The translations under genes were made by a program, and so were the position numbers. Of a DNA stretch of 64,000 nucleotides, positions 54,741-64,000 are shown piece after piece. Under the pieces are notes generated by a model. That model worked only from the letters and a program-made list of their open reading frames with translations. It searched no databases and was not told the DNA's origin. The DNA is from Ypsolopha sequella (taxonomy: Eukaryota > Arthropoda > Insecta > Lepidoptera > Ypsolophidae), in NCBI GenBank assembly GCA_934047225.1, contig OW203988.1, positions 1,612,001 to 1,676,000 on the forward strand, read 5' to 3'. Position 1 is the stretch's first letter. Every line of letters starts with the position of its first letter.

Positions 54741-55403
54741 ATGCCACTTTATAAACATTTCATCTCTAATATTTATCATTGAATTTTACTAATCATTTAA
54801 ACACAGCTTTTCATATAATACTAACGAACACTTAATAATTGTACCGGAATTACGGTGATAGTTCTTATCACCCATCAATCACGCTGGAACGTAATAAATT
54901 ATTTTTGAAACGTGGGTGTACTTATGGGTGTAGACTGTGAAATTCAAGTCACAGTGGAAACGCCCCTGATACCTGCTCGGTGATTCATGTCGTATCTATT
55001 TATTATCTAGTTATAACTTTACGTTTACAAAGACGAATTCAGAAGCAGTCCACAATGATATAAACTCTGTAACGACAGAATAACGTCAGTACGACGTCCC
55101 GCGGAGATGGTCACGATAAATTCACCAGCGCGTACAATAATGGCGTCTTCTTTAACTTTTCGCCGACGAATAACGAGTTTTTAAGTTTGTGGCAAAGCGA
55201 AAAATGTCTCTTTCTCCTTTTAGGGCGAGTTCAAGTGATAAGCTTATTGAAGAAATACTTTTTTTTTGTGTATATTGGTTGATGAACGTGTAAGAACACC
55301 ATGCGTTTCATTTAAAGCGGCGAACAAAGGTCAAGTTAATTCTAAGAAAACATATGTTTGCACACATGGGTTACCTATCGCGAGGGTGATAAAAATATTT
55401 TTA
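54741..55403. other. Intergenic, nothing recognised
   Basis: No gene recognised. Confidence 0.4.
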
Positions 55404-55545
55404 ACCGTCCCCAGTTCATCGTTAATATTACCTTTTTAAGTGTCCCCAGTTTATCGTTAATATTACCTTTTTAACTGTGCATAGTTTATTGTTAATATTA
55501 CTTTTTTAACTGTGCAAAGTTCATCGTTAATATCTCTTTTCTATG
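55404..55545. repeat. 35-bp tandem repeats, four units
   Basis: AGTTCATCGTTAATATTACC or a close variant starts at 55413, 55448, 55483 and 55518, an exact 35-bp spacing. Confidence 0.88.
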
Positions 55546-58390
55546 GGTTATAAAAGATCTTCTCTTTCTTTCCCCAAAAGTCTTTCCAAATAATTGCCTC
55601 AATTAAATGTAATAAGTTTTGTTGATCACTATAGCCGTAATAAAATCGGTCACTATAGCCACTCTTTGTTTATGCTGTGCTATAGCTGCATTAGGATCTG
55701 CTTCACCTCGTTCTTGCTGGATGAGATTCGTACTCATATCATCTTAGGCTTGACAACATTTCAAATTCTATTTATTTGTTTATTTATTTATATTTAAGAA
55801 AAACTAACAGCACAAAGTAACTTAAAAAATAAACAGATTGAATAGTTTACAGTTAATTAAAAGTTTCCACTTGGTTTTTCATTATAGCCGTAATATTTGT
55901 ATAGTAGAGTAGTACAAGACGTTTATTTGTTTTTTAGTAAGTAGAAGACGTTTATTTCCAATTAAATTAGCTAACAAAATATATATATATATAATAAATA
56001 TTTTAGTTACACTGAAATATCATTATAACAAAGTATACTTATTAATGTACTATCGGGGAAAGTTCAAGAGACGCACTGTTCACTCTACTGCCTGGCAGTG
56101 TACCTTGTTTATTAATTTTCACTTTTTCAAAAATCTTGTAACTTGCGCCAGCGGTCCGAGGGATCTCGAGAAAATTACAGGAGGAAAAACGGCCTTACTT
56201 TCAATAAAACTGTCGTCTTTATTTAACAGGGCAAAAGTTATCTCCTCCATTGTTTAGGTGACTCGTGGAAAGTACAAAGTAAGGATATTCAACTTCCGGT
56301 AACGTTTTAACAATGATACATTCGCGTTGCTTATTGTAGTTCACGTGTTCTTTTAAAAACAGTCATTTGTCTGTTTTCAGTACATAAAAATTCTAAAAAG
56401 CAATTAATTTTTGAAGAAAATATAAATAACAAAATAATACAGCGTACATAAATGATGTTTCAAATAGAATCTCAAAAGCTTTCCTTCGCCGCAACTCCTG
56501 AAAATGTATTCAAGGCCTGAAACTTTCACTGAAATTAAGGAGGTGAGAAGTTGAAAACTTTTTATTGTTGCGGCTGTAAAGTTATCTTAGAGGCTTCGGT
56601 CATAGCGATTCTCTTTACCGAAGACCTGCCCTAGTAATATTTTCCATACAAACTCTGGTTTAGAAAGGCAACTGATTATAAAACAGCTTGACTTTTCGAA
56701 GTCTCTCGGTAAATTTTAACTCTCCATTTACAACATGGTCATTAATGCAAAGCGCAAAGTTCGGTGTTGTAAACAATGATTAATCATAATAACTTTTGGA
56801 TAAAATTTTGGATATACTGAAAGGTACCCGATACAATCATGGTTTTCGTGAATATTTAGAAGAAATAAATAACTTATTTTTGGTCCTTAAACGAGTCATT
56901 CAAAGCTAAAGGCTGAAACAATGTAATTTTATTTTTTGCACAAAATAACAACAACTTGTGAAATGTTTTTGGCGTTATTGTTTCTGGCGATTTTAAAGTA
57001 TTGTAGACCAAGAATATTTAGTGTGACTTTGAATATTTCTGTAACTGTAAGAGAGATAAATAGTTTTGAAAACAAACCATTTATAAAAACCAGAAGAAAA
57101 CTTCTTCGTCAGCATTCTCTAAAAATCTTGAAAGTTTGAAACTTTTTAGATGGTGCCTAAAATCGCCCTTAGACAGAAACTTAAGTTTTGTCACATTTGC
57201 GATACATACAAGAAACTTCGTCGAGACGATCCTGTCTCACCTGAACAAAAATGTACACTCGTACACTCTGTATATTAATGGCCTACATACATTGCATCAC
57301 GAAGTGGTTATATTTCCTTTGCATTGCATGACAGTTGTGTAAAATAACTAGACACATCGTCACGACATGAATCCCCGAGGGGGTGTTAGTGGTGTTTCTG
57401 AGTATGGACTGTGAAATGCCAGCCCTATCAGCCCTACTTCAGGTACAAAAATAGACCTTTCGAAACACGCAGACGAAACGGATACGAGATTTGAATCCGC
57501 GGCCTCCATATTAGTGATCGTGTGCTAGGACCACAGAGTTGGTTGAAAATATCTACTACTAATAATATTATCTATAAGTAGAATAATGATAAAGTAAAAG
57601 AAATCGATTAAAACCGTGAAACAGGTGATGGTAGAGGCAATAAACGTGAAGGTTTTATGTGTTTGTAATAAAATTGTGTTTTCTTGAGACTTCTTTCTCA
57701 AACAAAGTGAAGCAAAGCGAAGCAGCGAGGGGTGCGAAGAACCGAGTGGGAGCAGGCGGTTGCTCCGTCGGTATTCATTCGGAATTTCAATGTCTTTTTA
57801 TCTAAAGGGAAAAGAGTCATAAACATCGCCATAAATTGCTGTTATTTGCGAATTTTCTCGAGTTCCTCCCTTTATTCAGTCGGTTGTTGGACGAATGTCC
57901 GATACGTGGCTTGTAAACTTAAAAACTGTTTTTGTATTAAATTTATCTTGACTGAAGAACACTTTGTATTGAATTTAAGGACGTGGTGTTTTTACTACAT
58001 AGCGTCATGTATTATTGAAATTGAAACCAACCAGAGTGTACGTATAAGTATAGGAGATATAGTTCCTTTATAGTACAAGAACAATATAAATAAATAAAAA
58101 TAAAGCAACAAAAAGCAAGCCCATTTATCTCACAAACCCAGTAATCTGAACAAGAAAACCTTAGGACTGACTCTGAGAGAGCATTTCTGAGGTACCCTTA
58201 ACAACTTAAATGTGGTATTTATCATTGCGTCTTTGTGGCTGCACCAAAAGTAGCATTAATATTATAACAGGTCACAATAAACAGGTAACAATATCCTAAA
58301 TAAATAAATCTGCCATAATTTTTACTATAAAATAAATGTTACGCAATATAACTTTTTCTAGATTGTCTTAAAAAAATAACCACGAAGGTT
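55546..58390. other. Intergenic, no gene recognised
   Basis: Several frames up to 113 codons (for example 57732-58073) have no domain and are probably chance. A tRNA-like scrap on the minus strand at 57535-57480 has a B-box-like GGATTCAAATC. Confidence 0.35.
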
Positions 58391-58888
58391 ATATTATATG
58401 CGGTCGCTCCACTACGTTTCCACACAGCTGGTCAGCAAACGTACTGATATTGATATAAAGTATGTTACTTGTTATATTATATGCGGTCGCTCCACTACGT
58501 TTCCACACAGATGGTCAGCAAACGTACTGATATTGATATAAAGTATGTTACTTGTTATATTATATGCGGTCGCTCCACTACGTTTCCACACAGCTGGTCA
58601 GCAAACGTACTGATATTGATATAAAGTATGTTACTTGTTATATTATATGCGGTCGCTCCACTACGTTTCCACACAGCTGGTCAGCAAACGTACTGATATT
58701 GATATAAAGTATGTTACTTGTTATATTATATGCGGTCGCTCCACTACGTTTCCACACAGCTGGTCAGCAAACGTACTGATATTGATATAAAGTATGTTAC
58801 TTGTTATATTATATGCGGTCGCTCCACTACGTTTCCACACAGCTGGTCAGCAAACGTACTGATATTGATATAAAGTATGTTACTTGTC
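58391..58888. repeat. Satellite array, 83-bp unit, six near-identical copies
   Basis: CGGTCGCTCCACTACGTTTC starts at 58401, 58484, 58567, 58650, 58733 and 58816, an exact 83-bp period. The only difference that I see is CAGATGGTCAG for CAGCTGGTCAG in the second unit. Each unit holds ACGTTT and AAACGT in inverted order. High identity means recent expansion or active homogenisation. Confidence 0.95.
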
Positions 58889-59154
58889 CAGGACGCGCAT
58901 GAAAAATGGCAAATTACTGCGTTAAGAGTGGACTATCGTAAGTTGGCAACTGATCTGAAACAATTACTAACTAAACTAAATCTTATTCAATACAAGATAA
59001 GATTATCGTGATGCAAGCTGACTGGAGTAAAAAAAAATAAAAATTTCTTTCAAATTGCAGAATTTTAAACTTGCATGTTCGAGTATATTATAGTTTTTAA
59101 GATAGAGTAGGATTAAACAAACTTCAGCGTTTTTAGCTTAAGCAACGAATAATT

Positions 59155-59937
59155 TGTGGATGGAAAAGTCGAAAGCAGGATCTTTGACTTAGGAACTTTG
59201 TTTGGACTAGTTAGGAGATAAACATGCTAAAAGTCCTTGCCCCTCCGAGTCGAGCCCGAGGGGGGGGGGGGGGGCACAAAGAAGGTCCCGTTTTTTGGTT
59301 TTTTGCTTACATCTCGAAAACCGTGCATTTTACGAAATTTTGTTTTACTACATAATGAAAGCTGATAAAATTTTCTACAACTTTAGCTTTCGCACTTTTT
59401 ATCTATCTCCAATCTTTGCCTAGCTATGAGCTTCGAAAAATGGTCGAATTTCAAAGCCTTTTTCACGTCAACCACGTTGGATTTTAAAATCGTTGTTGTT
59501 TTCGTAATCAGCGACCCGATAAACCATTCAAACGATACCCATGTTGATTTTCAAAATTTTTACCCCATTTCCCCCGTTTAGGGGTTGAATTCTGAAAAAA
59601 CTTGAAACACATTTATAGATAAGAGTACTCCTGTGAAGTCTCGAATAAAATAGTCTACCTAATCTTGTTTCCCCTTACAAACTTTGGACACCCGTTTCAC
59701 CCCCTTAAGGGGTGTGTTTTGAAAAATCCTTTCTTATTGGACACCTTCACTATAAAAGGTATCTTTATGCAAAATTTCAAGTCTATAGAACCAGCTGTTG
59801 TTGAGATGTAAGCAAAAAACCAAAAAACGGGATCTTCTTTGTGCCCCCCCCCCCCTCGGGCTCGACTCGGAGGGATAAGGACTTTTAGTATGTTTATTTC
59901 CTAACAAAGACCCTGCTTTCGACTTTTCCATCCACAT
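59155..59937. mobile_element. Large inverted-repeat element enclosing part of the intron repeat family
   Basis: Arms of about 140-165 bp: from TGTGGATGGAAAAGTCGAAA through CTCCGAGTCGAGCCCGAGGG and AAACCAAAAAACGGGA-complement blocks on the left, mirrored at 59800-59937. The arms each contain a homopolymer tract (G15 near 59261, C13 near 59845). The interior 59462-59745 matches 29130-29440 of the MBF2-intron repeat. No transposase is present. Confidence 0.75.
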
Positions 59938-60012
59938 ACACCCTTAGAGAGCACTCATTTCTCAGCCTATTTGTGTGAGAATTCTCCCTTGGGATTCAAT
60001 TTCTTGATTTTT

Positions 60013-60445
60013 AGGGTTCCGTATCAGTAGGGTGCCAAACAGGACCGTTACTTTAGCCTGCGCTCTCTGTCCGTCCGTCTGTCAAAGGGGTCTACAGCTT
60101 CAGCCGTAATATTTAAAAATTAAAAACTCGAAGGTGTTCGCCATGCAAGAAACCTATTATTACAATTGTCGGCTCCCAATGAGTCCGGTACCCTATTTTA
60201 CTTCAAAAAATGTACAACAGTCTAACCAAATTTGAATCTTGTTTTTAAGATTTTTATTTTTCATATTTATTATTTGCCGTGATAACATATTACAAAGCCG
60301 TACGTATAACACGTATACTGTGAACATTTTAACATTCTACCTTACCTACTTATAACGCCTGAAGTTGTAGACTCGTGGCAGATAGATAGACAGACAGACA
60401 GACAGACGGAGGACAGCGGAGGCTTAGTTACTTAAGGTACTACGG
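60013..60445. repeat. ACGGAACCCT-type repeat with CTGTCCGTC and GACA repeats
   Basis: It starts TTTTTAGGGTTCCGTATCAG and CTGTCCGTCCGTCTGTC and closes near a (GACA)n tract at 60387-60410 and TTAAGGTACTACGG. Ends are inverted relative to each other. Confidence 0.5.
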
Positions 60446-60554
60446 AAAAAAAATTGACACTTTAAGAACTTGTATACGTTATATCTACTTCAGTAAATAA
60501 TGTATTTTGATAAAATTGTATATTAATTTTGGATTCTTTTTCTAGGGATCTAAT

Positions 60555-60865
60555 AAAACAGAAACGCGATTGGAAAAATTCGGCTCGATAGAAATATTTA
60601 TTGAAATGAGGTCTTTTTCGACACCAATCCTCCTCGTTTGACAATTTAGAATGACATATTGACTGCAATTATATTTTATCAGATACATTTTAATGGTATC
60701 TAGGACCTGACGAAATGTTGATAGCAACTTTAGTACATTTTATATGAATAAAAAACCGACTTTTTGCTAGTTTTCCACGAATCCGTCCCTCTCGCACTGA
60801 CGGTTTTTTCGCATATGGAGTTACAGGGACGCTAAAACTTTCACATATCGCCTTAAGACCTCCAT
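60555..60865. repeat. Interspersed repeat shared with 24820-25130, copy 2
   Basis: Matching blocks: AACAGAAACGCGATT, GCTCGATAGAAATA, GAAATGAGGT and CCGTCCCTCTCGCACTG. Confidence 0.55.
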
Positions 60866-61554
60866 TTGGCCACTATTGCTATTGGGTACGGAACCCAAAC
60901 AATCAATACCAAAGAATTACCGTTTGCTGATTCACTCAACTGATTCGGACCGCGTCTTTCACGAAACCCTCCGAGGAGTGCATACATACATAGAGTTCTA
61001 GTGGAGCAAGTGCTCCTGTAGGCGCAGCACGTCTTCAGTATAGAGATTGGCCGCGGATGGCTATCAATTTTTCTTGGGAACAGGATCAGATTTAATTATT
61101 CAAGATTCGGCGGCGTGCGAAGCCAAGAAACGGGGCCTCTTGAATCGGGCTTTAATTTTTTTCCAGGATTTATTTGGTTTCTCGTGTCGCAATTTCTCTT
61201 CAGCTACGTATGTACAGATCTGCCACAAGCACGGATATCCATGGACACAGGTATAATGCACATAGAAATCTTCGCCAGTTTTCGTATTCTCGTAAATAGC
61301 CGAATCATGAATTGTAAGTAAGAGCCCTGAACATTGCGCTAGCATTTGGAAACTTATTAGAGAGAAAATAGGAGTCAAAGTCATTTTAGAACATGTGCAA
61401 ACAAATGAGAAGGGAAGCAACTAAGAGTGTCATTTTGGTTGCCTTTAGCTTGGTATACGCTTTAAGCCTTCAGCAGATTGAATTTACTTAATTCAGATTT
61501 ACTTTTTGAGAAATGAAAATAATTTGATTATTTCTAAAAATTGTTCTACTTGTT
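60866..61554. other. Intergenic with one unassigned minus-strand frame
   Basis: The minus-strand frame 61420-61100 (106 codons) has a protein-like composition with several Cys, Trp and His residues, but no recognised domain and no clear splice context. It overlaps two plus-strand frames. I do not call it a gene. Confidence 0.3.
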
Positions 61555-63015
61555 TATTATAATCATTTGCTACCGATTATTGTCAGTCTATTCATTCCTA
61601 CCACCTTTACGCTGATGACCTTCAAATCTTTAGTCAGACCAAACTCAATGAATTTCAGTGTCCTATCATAATGACAAATTGAGATTTGAAACAAGTGTCC
61701 ACCTGGAGTAAACAACATGGACTTCAAGTGAAACCTAATAAGACACAAGTTATCGTAATTGGTAGTCCTTACTTTAAATCTAGGATTGATTGACAATGGT
61801 ACCGATTCAATGAAGCACATCTTAACTTATTTGACAGCACTAAACTTAATTTACGCGTTCTGTCCTTGTCTTTTCGATAAAGAAAGAAAAAGACAGGACG
61901 CTTAAAATAAGGTTGGTCCTGTCTAATAAGTTAAGACGTGTTATGCCAAATCGATACCATTTACAACCGCAGATAATTTTTGATGGTAACCATGTCCCCT
62001 ACAGCACTAAGGTGAAAATTTTTTGAATATTTGTAGATAAAAGGCTTACCTGGGGTCCACAACTTGATGAGATTAGCCATAAAATGTTTGCTTCCGCCTT
62101 CTCTCTTAAAATACTCCGAAACTTTCTGCCAACTGCAACCAAGGTTGCGCTTGCAAATTTTCTCCTGCTCACTATTCTAGATTACGCTGACTGTTGTTAC
62201 CTAGACCTCACCGAGGAACAACTTAATAAACTCGAGCGTCTTCAAAACTTTTCAATTAGGTTCATATTTGGATTACGCAAATATGACCATATATCTCACA
62301 ATTTCGTTCTCAGCTTGAATGGTTCCTTATCCGTCTTCGTCGCAATTCTCATATTATTTTTCTTCTATACTCTATTTTATTTAATCTTTTATATCCCTCT
62401 TATTTGAAAGACTGCTTTGTGTTTCTAACAGCTATAATCTGAGGTCATCTAAAAATCTTCGCTTAGCAGTGTAAGTTCATACAATGTGTATTTATGGGAA
62501 CTCCTTTACTGTTGAAGCTGTAAATCTGTGGAATGCCTCTCACAGATCTCTGACAATAAGACGAGATCCATCATTAAAGTAATTTAAATCATTAGTCAAA
62601 CAGCATTATCATTCTTTTTGATCCTAAGTTGTATGTATTTCTGTTTGTTTCTATATTAGTACAGTATTAATTTATATTTCTTAATTTTTTTATTATTTAT
62701 TAATTGATTTATATAAAATATATAATTTTATGATATATATACATACATCATTTATATACGTAATTGGCATTATTTATGTACATGTATATAGTTTATTACA
62801 TTTATCAATATGTTTTAAAGTGAGTAATTTATTCTGTGCACCGCCTATATATATTTCTTTTTTAGGCGTTCTTCCATCCATAAGTTGTCTGGAAGAGATC
62901 GCTTTTAGTGATAATACCGCCAATTGCACCCTACTACTTATTATAAAACTGTTTCTTTATTTCTGTTTATTGGTGTTCAATAATGAATATTGTATTGTAT
63001 TGTATTGTATTTTGT
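61555..63015 (+). pseudogene. LINE reverse transcriptase, 3' half, copy B, with nested MITE
   Basis: Plus-strand frames give HSYHLYADDLQIFSQTKLNE (motif C), STWSKQHGLQVKPNKTQ and IVIGSPYFKSRIDW to 61795; then, after a nested element, KRLTWGPQLDEISHKMFA, LTILDYADCCYLDL and FSIRFIFGLRKYDHIS to about 62310; then a C-terminal remnant NSFTVEAVNLWNASH near 62505. The 3' UTR has GTCTGGAAGAGATCGCTTTT, AGTGATAATACCGCC and a (TGTAT)n tail at 62987-63015, so the 3' end is complete. It is the same family as 39481-40725. Motifs A and B are absent. Confidence 0.82.
61816..61940. mobile_element. MITE-like element nested in a LINE
   Basis: Ends CACATCTTAACTTATTTGAC and, reverse-complemented, CACGTCTTAACTTATTAGAC. 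An internal pair GTCCTTGTCTTTT / AAAAGACAGGAC forms a second hairpin. It interrupts the LINE between the RIDW region and the LTWGPQ region. Confidence 0.7.
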
Positions 63016-64000
63016 ATTGAACTTTGTTTAAAATCAACTATGCACTGTATACTTCTATACAAAGATCAAGATGGATAAAACAGTTTGGCTTCCAGAACCG
63101 CTGGAAGTGGACATATTGCTTCAATACTCTATCCATTTAAAATTTCTGCTAGCATAAATGGTAATCATAAAAAAAACATAAGTAAGTAACTACTAAGTAC
63201 TACTTTTATACAGATATTCTACACGCAATAGTATTGTTTGTACATTTTGCCTTACAGAATTGTACAGATGTTAGTGAAAATTTAATACGACCCTGCAAAC
63301 TGGTGCGGTCGAAACACACAGGGACGTATCAAGCTTTACATCAATGAAAACGAGTGGTATTTATTATTAGACCAGTGGTATGTTGTAGGAGACTATATCT
63401 CATCGAGTACCAGCATGACAGTCACTGTGAGAAGAAGGATAAAAAGTTACTCCTAAAAAGCCGGCTGACTTTTAACGAAATTTGACAGTTTGCGTACAGT
63501 CATGAAAGAAGTGGAGGTTTTTTTCATGTCAAAATATCTCATGTGATATCTCATGTGTTAGGTAGAAAAACATTAGCTGCCGCGAGTCGGCCAGGCCGTT
63601 TAGTCTGTCCGACCCATTTCAGGGGTGCATTCGGAGGTAGATTTTATTCCATTGAGTATGACCTGCGGCACTAAATATATATATTTATTTATAAATTTAT
63701 TTTCAAGTCATCAATTATTAATTTATTATACGAATATATAAGTTCCACAAAAAAGGATGTTGATGGTAATACTTTTTATACTTGATCTTTTTTTACCATG
63801 GTTTTAATTATTATTCCCTTTCTATGTAAATATATAAAATTATTACAAAGAACTCAACTACTGCTAAAATACATTGGATGCAAAGAAAACTAAACCAAAA
63901 GTATATTCTTATATTTTGTAAGGACTTAAAGTTTTGTTCATACAAGGAGAAGAAACTCACGACATCTTTATTAGAGATACAGTAAAGGCTTGATGAATGA
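63016..64000. other. Intergenic, nothing recognised
   Basis: No gene or shared repeat was identified up to the end of the window. Confidence 0.4.

Noticed and set aside
57732..58073. 113-codon frame
   Set aside because: Cys/Phe/Ile-rich with no domain; lies between repeats and has no promoter or splice signals that stand out.
58391..58888. CRISPR-like array
   Set aside because: Units are directly adjacent with no variable spacers; it is a plain tandem satellite.
61100..61420. 106-codon minus-strand frame with protein-like composition
   Set aside because: No recognised family, overlapping plus-strand frames of similar length; kept only as a note.

Overview
The window looks like gene-poor, repeat-dense chromosomal DNA from an insect, most probably a moth or butterfly. 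This rests on AT-rich, intron-bearing sequence, one gene of the MBF2 family (best known from Lepidoptera), and several interspersed repeats that I recognise as typical of lepidopteran genomes: the fold-back family ending in AACCGACTT, the repeats ending in ACGGAACCCT, LINE 3' ends with a GAAGAGATCGCTT block, and an RTE family with a GATG tail. No species can be named from the sequence alone.

Layout. 1-1860: 3' half of a Penelope-like element (reverse transcriptase plus GIY-YIG endonuclease) and its terminal repeat with a hammerhead-like motif. 1.9-7.2 kb: scattered repeats, a fold-back element, a cluster of heat-shock-element-like sites before a TATA box, a possible LTR end with primer binding site, and a LINE C-terminus. 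7.25-8.0 kb: a second, 5'-truncated Penelope-like copy between inverted terminal repeats. 8.4-13.1 kb: SINE-like copies, a third decayed hammerhead-like repeat, a LINE fragment, a 325-bp palindrome and a 132-bp minisatellite. 14.6-24.6 kb: four LINE remnants. One has its conserved RT motif turned into a 43-bp minisatellite; another is split by a Penelope terminal repeat with a 14-bp target duplication.

27.4-30.4 kb holds the only convincing host gene: a two-exon, 112-residue MBF2-family protein with signal peptide, TATA/initiator promoter and poly(A) signals. Its intron is filled by a repeat. 31-42 kb: nested MITE-like elements, tRNA-like repeat heads and another LINE. 42.5-46.8 kb: a decayed zinc-binding mobile-element ORF, then a composite 3.3-kb block in which inverted GTGCGGTC-rich ends enclose an RTE endonuclease/RT fragment and an oppositely oriented RTE C-terminus. 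47-64 kb: fold-back elements, a perfect 34-bp palindrome, a LINE, an 83-bp x 6 satellite array, a 780-bp inverted-repeat element and a final LINE.

The genes do not form a pathway. The coding sequences are mostly decayed mobile elements inserted into one another, and the order of insertion can be read from the nesting. The strongest unusual signals are the hammerhead motifs in Penelope terminal repeats (one catalytically conserved, two or three mutated), the minisatellite grown out of a reverse-transcriptase motif, and the GTGCGGTC composite element. I found no rRNA, intact tRNA, CRISPR array or bacterial sequence.
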